A stretch of 53,313 bases of DNA from CAINEC01 sp046052065. Its GTDB lineage: Bacteria > Bacteroidota > Bacteroidia > AKYH767-A > OLB10. The stretch spans positions 1 through 53,313 of the forward strand of contig JBJOND010000006.1 of assembly GCA_046052065.1 (NCBI GenBank), given 5' to 3'. Each line of letters opens with the position of its first letter. Positions within the stretch are counted from its first letter, which is position 1. A program made the translations under genes and the position numbers. The notes under the pieces were generated by a model. The model did not search any database and was not told where the DNA came from. It worked only from the letters and a program-made list of their open reading frames with translations. Below are positions 1 through 7,600 of the stretch, piece by piece.

Positions 1-1
1 G

Positions 2-1063
2 ATGACCGTTTTCTCGTGGAGAGGAGATGTTGATACACTCTTGTCGCCAATGGATTCTATCCGTTATTATAAAATGTTTTTACGTACGGGATTTATGGCA
101 CTTGAACCTCAAACAGGACAAGTAAAGGCATGGGTTGGCGGACTCGATTTTCATTATTTTAAATATGATCAGGTAAAAGAGGGAGCGCGTCAAGTAGGTT
201 CTACTTTCAAGCCCTTCGTTTATACATTAGCAATGCAAGAAGGATATTCGCCTTGTTATCAAGTTCCAAATTCAAAAGTAACAATCTATGATAAAGCAGG
301 TGTGCCGTGGATTCCTTCTAATTCAGATGGAAAATATGGCGGAATGCTTTCATTGAAGCAAGCGCTGGCGAATTCTGTCAATTGTGTTTCTGCTTATTTA
401 ATGAAGCAATTCGGTCCAGAAGCTGTGGTTCAGGTTGCACACAAAATGGGAATTACTGCTCCCATTGAACCCTATCCATCCATTGCATTAGGAACAGCAG
501 ATATATCTGTTTTTGAAATGGTAGGTGCTTACGGAACATTTGCTAATAATGGTATTTGGACGGAGCCAATGTATATAACAAGAATTGAAGATAAAAACGG
601 AGTTGTATTACAAGAGTTTGTTCCTAGAAAAGTAGAAGCAATTAATGAAGAAACGGCCTATCTGATGCTTAATTTAATGGAAGGTGTAACTAAGTTTGGA
701 ACAGGTGCACGACTACGAGGTGGAGATTATCATTTTACAAATCCTATTGCAGGTAAAACAGGAACAACACAAAATCAAAGTGATGGTTGGTTTATGGGCA
801 TTACACCAGAATTGGTAGCTGGCTGTTGGGTGGGTTGCGAAGACAGAGGCGTACACTTTAGGTCTACATCTCTTGGACAAGGGGCTAATACTGCCTTACC
901 TATATGGGGTTTATTTATGCGAAAAGTATTTGATGATCCGAAGTTGAATTACTCACAAGGAGAATTTTCTAAACCACAAAAACCGCTTAATGTAGAGCTC
1001 GATTGCTCAAAGTATAATATGCCTGCAACACCAGGTGCAACAAATAATTTTGATATCAACTAA
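2..1063 (+). CDS. Class A penicillin-binding protein (PBP1A-like), C-terminal transpeptidase part; 5' end outside window
   Basis: Cross-links peptidoglycan stem peptides in the periplasm. Only the C-terminal 353 codons are inside the window, and the reading frame is open to the left edge, so the ATG at position 2 is not taken as the real start and the N-terminal membrane anchor and glycosyltransferase domain lie upstream. The three penicillin-binding motifs are present and correctly ordered, counting from position 2: SxxK (Ser67-Thr-Phe-Lys70), SVN (125-127) and KTGTT (252-256). The order and spacing fit a functional bifunctional PBP; the family is certain, the exact paralogue is not. The next start codon follows the stop by one base, which suggests co-transcription with the CoA-transferase genes, although the functions are unrelated. 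Confidence 0.93.
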   Translation: MTVFSWRGDVDTLLSPMDSIRYYKMFLRTGFMALEPQTGQVKAWVGGLDFHYFKYDQVKEGARQVGSTFKPFVYTLAMQEGYSPCYQVPNSKVTIYDKAGVPWIPSNSDGKYGGMLSLKQALANSVNCVSAYLMKQFGPEAVVQVAHKMGITAPIEPYPSIALGTADISVFEMVGAYGTFANNGIWTEPMYITRIEDKNGVVLQEFVPRKVEAINEETAYLMLNLMEGVTKFGTGARLRGGDYHFTNPIAGKTGTTQNQSDGWFMGITPELVAGCWVGCEDRGVHFRSTSLGQGANTALPIWGLFMRKVFDDPKLNYSQGEFSKPQKPLNVELDCSKYNMPATPGATNNFDIN

Positions 1064-1064
1064 A

Positions 1065-1757
1065 ATGAATAAAGTAGTAAATAACGCAGAGGAAGCCATT
1101 CATGATATTCAGGATGGTGAAGTAATTATGCTCGGAGGTTTTGGCCTTTGTGGCATACCAGAAAATTGTATTAACGCCCTCGTAAAAAAAGGAACAAAAG
1201 AGCTTACTTGTATATCTAATAATGCAGGTGTTGATGATTTTGGAATTGGCTTAATGCTTAAAACGCGTCAGGTAAAAAAAATGATTTCTTCTTATGTTGG
1301 CGAGAATGCAGAATTCGAAAGACAATTATTAAGTGGAGAATTAGAAGTAGAGCTAATCCCTCAGGGAACATTAGCAACAAGATGTATGGCTGCTGCTTAT
1401 GGTATGCCTGCAGTATGGGTACGTGCAGGAGTAGGAACTGAAGTCGCAATTGGAAAAGAAACGCGCTTATTTGATGGAACCGAGTATTTATTGGAAATGG
1501 CTTTCAAAGCAAAGTTCGCAATTGTTAAAGCATGGAAAGGAGATACACATGGTAATCTAATTTTCCGTAAAACAACACGTAATTTTAATATGCCAATGGC
1601 AATGGCCGGACAAATTACAATTGCTGAAGTAGAAGAGTTAGTACCTGCGGGAACGTTAGACCCAGATCATATTCATGTACCAGGAATATATGTCCACAGA
1701 ATATTTCAAGGAAATAATTACGAGAAAAGAATTGAGCAAAGAACTATTAGGAAGTAA
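1065..1757 (+). CDS. scoA: 3-oxoacid CoA-transferase, subunit A
   Basis: Alpha subunit of a two-subunit CoA-transferase of the SCOT/AtoDA family, which moves CoA between an acyl-CoA donor such as succinyl-CoA and acetoacetate or a related acid (cytoplasmic ketone-body or short fatty-acid use). The N-terminal glycine-rich motif GGFGLCGIPE (residues 24-33) is diagnostic. The protein is 230 aa, the usual size. An in-frame ATG 30 bases upstream overlaps the end of the PBP gene; I chose 1065 because homologues begin near this Met-Asn-Lys and it sits one base after the previous stop. The catalytic partner (subunit B) follows only after a 313-bp gap holding a small inverted-repeat element, whereas the two genes normally abut. 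Substrate not determinable from sequence. Confidence 0.92.
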   Translation: MNKVVNNAEEAIHDIQDGEVIMLGGFGLCGIPENCINALVKKGTKELTCISNNAGVDDFGIGLMLKTRQVKKMISSYVGENAEFERQLLSGELEVELIPQGTLATRCMAAAYGMPAVWVRAGVGTEVAIGKETRLFDGTEYLLEMAFKAKFAIVKAWKGDTHGNLIFRKTTRNFNMPMAMAGQITIAEVEELVPAGTLDPDHIHVPGIYVHRIFQGNNYEKRIEQRTIRK

Positions 1758-2057
1758 TTAGCTAATTTGAAAATGTGCTAAATAAACTACTAACCATGGT
1801 TAGAGAAGCACAAAGTCCGGAATCAATAAGTGATTTTATTCACAAATTAAAAATTGCCGCAAAAGAAGCAGAAGAAAGCATGTATTGGTTAGAACTAGCA
1901 GAAACTTCTATGCATTATCCATCACCTTCTAATGAGGGATTGATAAAACCATTAAATGAAATCCAAAAACTTTTAAGTTCAATTATTAAAACCTCAAAAA
2001 ATAAATCAAAGACAAATTGTTGACGCCATATTAGCAGATTGTCTAATTAACTAATTA
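1755..2057 (+). mobile_element. Inverted-repeat mini-element (intervening-sequence-like) between scoA and scoB
   Basis: A 303-bp segment bounded by 27-bp imperfect inverted repeats, left arm 1755-1781 and right arm 2031-2057, matching at 23 of 27 positions when one arm is reverse-complemented. The left arm begins exactly on the TAA stop of scoA. Between the arms lies a truncated four-helix-bundle gene. Full-length relatives of that protein are encoded inside the intervening sequences of some bacterial 23S rRNA genes, which are likewise bounded by complementary ends. By inference this is a related small element that entered the CoA-transferase operon without breaking either gene. No transposase is present. 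In the mRNA the arms could close into a long stem. Confidence 0.6.
1775..2023 (+). pseudogene. Truncated four-helix-bundle protein (S23/IVP family)
   Basis: An 82-codon frame starting with GTG. From about residue 9 (VREAQSPES, then DFIHKLKIAAKEAEES and YWLELAE) it matches the conserved middle and C-terminal helices of the four-helix-bundle/23S rRNA intervening-sequence protein family, which are relatives of the Avd accessory proteins of diversity-generating retroelements. Family members are about 115-130 aa; here the first helix and the usual loop before the REAQ segment are missing, and no frame upstream supplies them. I therefore call it a remnant. It could still be translated from the GTG or a nearby ATG, but a three-helix product would probably not form the usual pentamer. 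Confidence 0.6.
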
Positions 2058-2070
2058 GCAAATTAAAACA

Positions 2071-2730
2071 ATGTTAGATAAAATAGGAATCGCAAAACGA
2101 ATTGCACAAGAAGTAAAAGATGGAAGTTATGTAAACTTAGGAATCGGTATTCCTACTTTAGTTGCTAACTATATTCCCAAAGGCGTGAATGTAACTTTAC
2201 AATCTGAAAATGGAATGTTAGGTATGGGTCCTTTCCCGTTTGAAGGAGAAGAAGATGCCGACTTAATTAATGCAGGTAAACAAACTATTACCGAAGTGCA
2301 AGGCACAGCTTACTTCGATTCTGCATTAAGCTTTGGAATGATTCGCGCAGGAAAAGTAGATTTAACTATTCTTGGTGCAATGGAAGTAAGTGAAAATGGA
2401 GACATCGCTAACTGGAAAATTCCTGGTAAAATGGTGAAAGGAATGGGTGGTGCAATGGATCTTGTAGCTGCCGCGAAAAATATTATTGTTGCAATGCAAC
2501 ATGTAAATAAAGCAGGCGAATCAAAGTTGCTTCCTGAATGCACACTTCCATTAACAGGTGTAAAATGCATCAAGAAAATTGTAACGGAACTTGCGGTTTT
2601 AGAGGTTGTTCCAGGAAAAGGATTCGTCCTTTTAGAAAGAGCACCTGGTGTAACGGTTGAGGAGATACGTAAAGCAACTGCTGGTAAGTTAATAGTGGAA
2701 GGAGAAATTCCTGAGATGATAATTGATTAA
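2071..2730 (+). CDS. scoB: 3-oxoacid CoA-transferase, subunit B
   Basis: Beta, catalytic subunit of the CoA-transferase whose alpha subunit is encoded just upstream. The active-site glutamate, which forms the glutamyl-CoA thioester, is Glu46 in the LQSENGMLG motif. The glycine-rich stretch LGIGIPTLVANYIP and the GGAMDL segment near residue 130 are also characteristic. Length is 219 aa, normal for the family. The ATG at 2071 is preceded by AT-rich DNA with no clear Shine-Dalgarno, as is usual in Bacteroidota. It should be co-transcribed with scoA through the intervening 303-bp element unless that element terminates or cleaves the message. Confidence 0.93.
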   Translation: MLDKIGIAKRIAQEVKDGSYVNLGIGIPTLVANYIPKGVNVTLQSENGMLGMGPFPFEGEEDADLINAGKQTITEVQGTAYFDSALSFGMIRAGKVDLTILGAMEVSENGDIANWKIPGKMVKGMGGAMDLVAAAKNIIVAMQHVNKAGESKLLPECTLPLTGVKCIKKIVTELAVLEVVPGKGFVLLERAPGVTVEEIRKATAGKLIVEGEIPEMIID

Positions 2731-2734
2731 TTGA

Positions 2735-3691
2735 ATGACTACATTATCTGTTATCATTCCCGTATTTAACGAAGAGAAAAATATTTCTTCAGTATATAGC
2801 AGATGCATTTCAGTTCTTAGTTTAATTGGAGAACCTTTCGAAGTGATTTTTATAAATGATGGGAGCAAGGATAATACTTTTCAAAAGGTTTACCAGCTTT
2901 CAGAAACTGATGCTCGTGTAAAATACATTAACCTGAGTAGGAATTTCGGACATCAAATTGCAGTTTCAGCAGGTCTCGATGCTTGTTCTGGAAGTTACGC
3001 TGTAATTATTGATGCAGATTTACAAGACCCGCCTGAGCTTATCACTGATTTATACGCAAAAGCGCAAGAAGGTTTTGATGTTGTATATGCTAAGCGACAA
3101 CTGCGAAAAGGGGAAACATTCTTTAAAAGTATAACTGCAAAGTTCTTTTATCGACTTCTAAAAAAAATCACTACGATTAATATTCCGTTAGATACTGGCG
3201 ATTTCAGAATTATCTCACGTAAAGTAATTAATGTGCTGAAGCAAATGCCAGAACAGCAAAAGTTTTTAAGAGGACAAATAGCATGGGTTGGCTTTCGTCA
3301 AACAGCCGTTGAATATCAACGTGAAGAAAGAAACGCAGGAACCTCTGGGTATACAGTAAAAAAAATGATGCGTTTAGCAATGGATGGTATCACTTCTTTT
3401 TCTAATCTTCCATTGCGTATAGCTACTATCGCAGGATTCTTAGTTTCCGGAATTACATTTTGTGTTGCACTCTACGCCCTGTATTCACGGTTTATTTCAA
3501 AAGATTATGTGCCTGGCTGGACGTCCATCATTATTTCCGTATTGTTCATTGGAGGAGTACAATTAATTACAATCGGAATTATTGGAGAATACATTAGTAG
3601 AATTAGTTCTAACGTACGTAATCGTCCGCTCTATGTAGTTAGCGAAACAAATTTAGATTATTCGAAATTCAACGAAAAATCATCCCAATAA
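2735..3691 (+). CDS. GT2 family glycosyltransferase, polyprenyl-phosphate sugar transferase type
   Basis: Likely transfers a sugar from a nucleotide donor to a polyprenyl phosphate at the inner face of the cytoplasmic membrane, as in the ArnC/GtrB/DPM1 group. The GT-A fold motifs are visible: SVIIPVFNEE near the N-terminus, FINDGSKD around residue 40, and the metal/donor-binding DADLQDPP at 93-100. After the catalytic domain there are two predicted membrane helices (about 230-252 and 263-288), the arrangement of GtrB-like enzymes. Length 318 aa. It starts 4 bases after the scoB stop and is the first gene of the glycan cluster extending to 10670. The 3' end overlaps the convergent lipoprotein gene by 34 bp. 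Donor sugar unknown. Confidence 0.88.
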   Translation: MTTLSVIIPVFNEEKNISSVYSRCISVLSLIGEPFEVIFINDGSKDNTFQKVYQLSETDARVKYINLSRNFGHQIAVSAGLDACSGSYAVIIDADLQDPPELITDLYAKAQEGFDVVYAKRQLRKGETFFKSITAKFFYRLLKKITTINIPLDTGDFRIISRKVINVLKQMPEQQKFLRGQIAWVGFRQTAVEYQREERNAGTSGYTVKKMMRLAMDGITSFSNLPLRIATIAGFLVSGITFCVALYALYSRFISKDYVPGWTSIIISVLFIGGVQLITIGIIGEYISRISSNVRNRPLYVVSETNLDYSKFNEKSSQ

Positions 3692-4167
3692 ACTTTAGAT
3701 TTTCCTTCGTTTAATCCGTAAAGTTTTATTACCATATCATCAGTTAAAGGCTCTTTTAAATCAACCTTTAATTGAACCAGTTCCCATTTGTTAGGAATCT
3801 TAACAGTGTTCTGAATATCGCTCCCTTGCCAGATGATACTTTTATCGTTTTTATCAATTGATAATACCAACTTGCCTTTAGGGTTTTGTAATTTCGACAT
3901 TACCCAAACGGTAGCCGTTATACTTTTAGGTGTTTTGTTTTTTAGATGTTTGCTTGATGCAATCATTGTTTGTGAGAAAACTAATGTGCTATCTGTAAAT
4001 GTTGAATAGACTCCACTATGACTTGCTTCAGTCGTTAACTGATCCTTCGTTGACCAATTTCCCATTACCTCAAAGTCGTTGTTATATACCGAGGCTTGTT
4101 GTTCTTCTTTAGAACCACAACCTAATGACAAAATTGTTAAACCAGCGATGTAAAGTCCTTTCTTCAT
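3658..4167 (-). CDS. Putative lipoprotein with carbohydrate-binding-like domain
   Basis: A 169-aa exported protein. I chose the internal start at 4167 because it gives a compact lipoprotein signal peptide (MKKGLYIAGLTILSLGC) with Cys17 as the lipidated residue; the longer frame from 4254 adds 29 residues with a second hydrophobic stretch. The mature part begins with a FEVMGNW segment, has an HSGVYS turn and ends with VYWDDFSLNFE. This layout is typical of CBM4/9-like jelly-roll domains that bind sugars; that assignment is by pattern only. It is the only minus-strand gene between the first glycosyltransferase and the membrane proteins, and its coding end overlaps the glycosyltransferase end by 34 bp. 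Probably faces the periplasm or cell surface. Confidence 0.7.
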   Translation of the reverse strand: MKKGLYIAGLTILSLGCGSKEEQQASVYNNDFEVMGNWSTKDQLTTEASHSGVYSTFTDSTLVFSQTMIASSKHLKNKTPKSITATVWVMSKLQNPKGKLVLSIDKNDKSIIWQGSDIQNTVKIPNKWELVQLKVDLKEPLTDDMVIKLYGLNEGKSKVYWDDFSLNFE

Positions 4168-4240
4168 GACATTAAAATTTTGGCTAAAATAAATAAGAAT
4201 AATCACACATAGTAGCGCTATTACGTAAATTGAAAATAAA

Positions 4241-4248
4241 TATCTTTG
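4241..4248 (+). promoter_or_regulatory. -7 promoter box TATCTTTG, leaderless position
   Basis: Perfect match to the Bacteroidota -7 consensus TAnnTTTG, ending 5 bases before the ATG at 4254. With the usual start site 5-8 bases beyond the box, transcription would begin on or next to that ATG. This is why I prefer 4254 to the upstream in-frame ATG at 4230. No convincing -33 TTG at normal spacing. Confidence 0.5.
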
Positions 4249-4253
4249 AGGCA

Positions 4254-5609
4254 ATGGTTAATTTATTTAAAAGACGATTTTCGCTCGTATTGGTGTTCAT
4301 TATTTCATTGATAGCCTTATTGGTTGTTATGAACCTGAAGAAGTGGCGCTATGATGAAAAGGTAATAGCTTATGATGTACATGCTTTTTACGGATACTTA
4401 CCAGCTAAATATATTTTTGATGATCTTAAAGTAGAAAAAAGCGATTATAAATATGCGGAAGGTCAATATTGGTTTTGGTTAAAACAATATGATAGCGGTA
4501 AAAAGGCATTTGATAAAACGTACGGACTATCTATTATGTACGCTCCCTTTTTTGCGATGGCTCATCAGGTAGCTAAAACATTTGATTATCCGTTAACAGG
4601 ATTTTCAGAACCCTATCTCTTCTTTTTATTGCTAAGCTCGCTGTTTTATTTTTTCCTTGGATTACTTTATCTGCGAAAGCTATTACTTCATTATAATTTT
4701 TCAGATAGAGAAATTTCAATTACACTTTTAATTATTGGCCTCGGTACAAATCTATTTTGTTATGCATCGCAGTCGGCACCACTGCCAGAAGTTTATTTGT
4801 TTGCCATAAGTTCACTATTTGCATATGCAACAGCTAAGTGGCATATGAACCGAAAATTGAAGTCAATTATAATTGTTAGTGCAACTTTATCATTAATGAT
4901 TTTGATTCATTTTCCTTTAATACTTTTCGCATTGTATTTCATTTTATATGATGTAAAAAAAATTACAGAAATCGGTGCAAAGAAAATTCCAATCTACGCA
5001 CTGCTGATTTTTGCAGTTATTTTCATTGCTGTTTGGATTCCACAATTTAAGTACTGGAAGTTGACATTAGGTAGTTATTTAGGAGCATCTGATAATTACG
5101 AACATTATTATTTTTTAAAACCGATGCTTTGGAAAGGTCTATTAGGATTTCAAAAAGGATGGTTTATTTATACACCGTTGTTGTTGTTTATTTTCCCTGG
5201 AATTTATTTTATGCTTAAACGTGTTCCAGAGTTAAAATGGTCGGTAATTATTTTAACGCTGTTATTTGTTTACATTACACTTAGTTGGTGGAACTGGTGG
5301 TACGGGGGAAGTTTCGGACAAAAATCTATGATTCCACTTTATACTATGTTAGCAATACCAGTTGCTTGTTTAGTTTCAAAAGTGTTGGCTAAAGGTGCGG
5401 TCATTAAATATTCGTTTATAATCACTATTACCTCTTTTATTCTATTGAATATTTTTCAGACCTATCAATTTGAGTATGGCTCCTTACATGGTGATGCAAT
5501 GAATAGTAAGGTTTATTTTAAGCAGTTTGGAAAGTTAAATAAAATTGAAAAGTTTGAAGAGCAGCTGTCCTATCCAAATTATGATGAAGCAAAAAAAGGG
5601 AATAGATGA
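4254..5609 (+). CDS. Polytopic membrane protein, GT-C-like (unknown glycosyltransferase)
   Basis: A 451-aa integral membrane protein with about ten hydrophobic segments. A first helix near the N-terminus is followed by a roughly 80-residue extracytoplasmic loop (residues about 30-110, rich in Asp/Tyr/Trp), then alternating helices to about residue 415. One helix followed by a long acidic loop and many helices is the architecture of GT-C enzymes that use polyprenyl-linked sugars, but I see no family-defining motif. The loop around WNWWYGGSFGQKS near residue 355 is the most distinctive conserved-looking segment. Start chosen at 4254 because the promoter box lies between it and the alternative ATG at 4230. 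The stop overlaps the next start by 4 bp (ATGA), so the two are translationally coupled. Confidence 0.7.
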   Translation: MVNLFKRRFSLVLVFIISLIALLVVMNLKKWRYDEKVIAYDVHAFYGYLPAKYIFDDLKVEKSDYKYAEGQYWFWLKQYDSGKKAFDKTYGLSIMYAPFFAMAHQVAKTFDYPLTGFSEPYLFFLLLSSLFYFFLGLLYLRKLLLHYNFSDREISITLLIIGLGTNLFCYASQSAPLPEVYLFAISSLFAYATAKWHMNRKLKSIIIVSATLSLMILIHFPLILFALYFILYDVKKITEIGAKKIPIYALLIFAVIFIAVWIPQFKYWKLTLGSYLGASDNYEHYYFLKPMLWKGLLGFQKGWFIYTPLLLFIFPGIYFMLKRVPELKWSVIILTLLFVYITLSWWNWWYGGSFGQKSMIPLYTMLAIPVACLVSKVLAKGAVIKYSFIITITSFILLNIFQTYQFEYGSLHGDAMNSKVYFKQFGKLNKIEKFEEQLSYPNYDEAKKGNR

Positions 5610-7600
5610 AATTAATTGCTAAGCTCAGGAGTTATCTTAAAAAGGATATACAAATAAATCAATTTCTGCCATTGATGATGTTGATAGCAGGAATATGGCT
5701 TTTTCCATTAGACCTCCTTCAGCGCGATTTATCAGTAATGCCAGGCGATAAAGGTGATTCCCGCTTTAACAATTATATTCTTGAACATGGATATAATTTT
5801 CTGACAGGGAAAGTAAATAATTATTGGGATGCTCCTTTTATGTATCCTGAAAAAAATGCAATTGCTTATTCCGATAATTTACTGGGAACTGTTCCATTAT
5901 ATTCATTATTCAGAGTAATGAAATGTGATCGGGAAACTTCTTTCCAATTATGGTTTTTATCGCTCTTTGTTTTAAACTTTATCTGCGCTTATTGGGCTTT
6001 AAAAAAATGGACAGAGTCTACTTTGTTGTCTTCGGTTGGTGCTTACATCTTTACCTTTTCAATATTTATCTTAACGCATATTAATCATGCGCAGGTGTTT
6101 CCACGCTTTGTGATACCTTTAATTGTATATTGGTTTTGGAATTGGATCAAACATAAAAATCTAAAATCGTTTTATTTACTTACTGCAGGAATTGTTTATC
6201 AGTTTTACTGCGGAATTTATTTAGGATTTTTTATTGTTTACATTTTGCTATTTGTTTTTATTGCTTACTTGATTGTATATCGCGATAAGCAAATAGTTAC
6301 TTGGCTAAAAGAAGGAAAAAATATTTTCAGGCATCTGCTTACAATTATTTTCGGATTGCTTTTATTAGTCCCAATGTTTATTCCTTACATGGAAATCAGC
6401 AGTCGTTTTGGCTACCGCGATTTTGCAGAAGTGTTAAGTTATATTCCAACATGGCGCTCTTATTTTTCAGCTATTCCTGAATCAGCAATATGGCGATTTC
6501 TTAGTTGGCATATTCGAGAGCAGGGAGGAAATTGGTGGGAGCTCTTTTTATTCCCTGGTCTGATAGCTTACTTAGGTATTCTTATGTTCCCCTTTGCTTA
6601 TAAAAAGGCGACTAATAAAAAGGAATTAGTATTCATCTTATTAAGTCTTTTATTGTTAGTTGTTTTTACATTAAACATAAATGGATTTACACTTTATAAA
6701 TGCTTTTACAATCTGCCAGGATTCGGATCTATGCGATCTATTAATCGTATTATAAATGCCGAAATAATTTTGATTGTACTCTTGATGGTAGCAGTTTTAA
6801 AAGTTTATGAAACCAGTAAATGGAAAAACATTTTATTATTACTGCCTTTGTTAGTTATAATTGATAATTCAACTTCTTACTGGGAACGTCAATATAAAAA
6901 GTCCGAAGTACAGCAACGTGAGAAAGAAACAAAAGACCGAATAAAAAAATACATTACAGGTAATAGGGCAGTTGCTTATCAGCATTATAATTTAGCAGGT
7001 CAAGAGGCATTTTCACATTTAGACGTTATGATTGCTTGTCAGGATTTGAATGTAGCTTGCGTTAATGCATACACAGGGCTTTATCCTAATAAATACAAAG
7101 GGTTTTTTAATGGAGAAGGATTAGACTCTCTCTCGGTATGGCTATCCGCAAATAATAAATCTATCAGCGATGTTGTAGTTGTTAGTGAGGATAAAGCTAA
7201 TTTTTTTCATCGTAGTTATGTAAAGATCAAATGTGCGAATGGTAAATATTTGAAAATTGATAAAGACCATGGTGATAAATTAATGGCAATTGGAGAGAAT
7301 CAAAATGATGGGGAGTTATTTGAATACGCACAAATTGATGAAACTAATTCTGTTTTTCGTGCAACTACAGGTAAATATGCTTGTGCAGAATTTTATGATA
7401 ATGGTTTAATGGTTGTTAATCGCGATGGTATTGGTGAGTGGGAGCGCTTTAGATTATTGAAACAGCCTGACGGAAGTTTTTTAATACAAACGTTTACCAA
7501 TAATTATTTATCGCTTGAAAAAGAAGGAAGTTTAAGAAGTGTAGATAAAAGTCCAACTAATCAATCACGCTTTGTTTTCGAAACGCCTTTATATTATTGA
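5606..7600 (+). CDS. GT-C-like membrane protein with C-terminal fascin-like beta-trefoil
   Basis: A 664-aa protein in two parts. Residues about 20-440 are polytopic membrane; the first extracytoplasmic loop carries GDKGDSRFNNYILEH and YWDAPFMYPEKN, acid- and aromatic-rich segments of the type seen in GT-C glycosyltransferases. After a soluble linker, residues about 538-664 form a beta-trefoil of the fascin/ricin type, with repeated units such as KIKCANGKYLKIDKD, RATTGKYACAEF and FTNNYLSLEKE. Such domains often bind sugars, so by inference the tail may recognise the glycan acceptor or product outside the cell membrane. It overlaps the upstream gene by 4 bp and the convergent hydrolase gene by 7 bp. 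Biochemical activity is unproven. Confidence 0.72.
   Translation: MKLIAKLRSYLKKDIQINQFLPLMMLIAGIWLFPLDLLQRDLSVMPGDKGDSRFNNYILEHGYNFLTGKVNNYWDAPFMYPEKNAIAYSDNLLGTVPLYSLFRVMKCDRETSFQLWFLSLFVLNFICAYWALKKWTESTLLSSVGAYIFTFSIFILTHINHAQVFPRFVIPLIVYWFWNWIKHKNLKSFYLLTAGIVYQFYCGIYLGFFIVYILLFVFIAYLIVYRDKQIVTWLKEGKNIFRHLLTIIFGLLLLVPMFIPYMEISSRFGYRDFAEVLSYIPTWRSYFSAIPESAIWRFLSWHIREQGGNWWELFLFPGLIAYLGILMFPFAYKKATNKKELVFILLSLLLLVVFTLNINGFTLYKCFYNLPGFGSMRSINRIINAEIILIVLLMVAVLKVYETSKWKNILLLLPLLVIIDNSTSYWERQYKKSEVQQREKETKDRIKKYITGNRAVAYQHYNLAGQEAFSHLDVMIACQDLNVACVNAYTGLYPNKYKGFFNGEGLDSLSVWLSANNKSISDVVVVSEDKANFFHRSYVKIKCANGKYLKIDKDHGDKLMAIGENQNDGELFEYAQIDETNSVFRATTGKYACAEFYDNGLMVVNRDGIGEWERFRLLKQPDGSFLIQTFTNNYLSLEKEGSLRSVDKSPTNQSRFVFETPLYY

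Noticed and set aside
1035..1064. Upstream ATG extension of scoA
   Set aside because: Would overlap the end of the penicillin-binding protein gene; homologues start at the Met at 1065.
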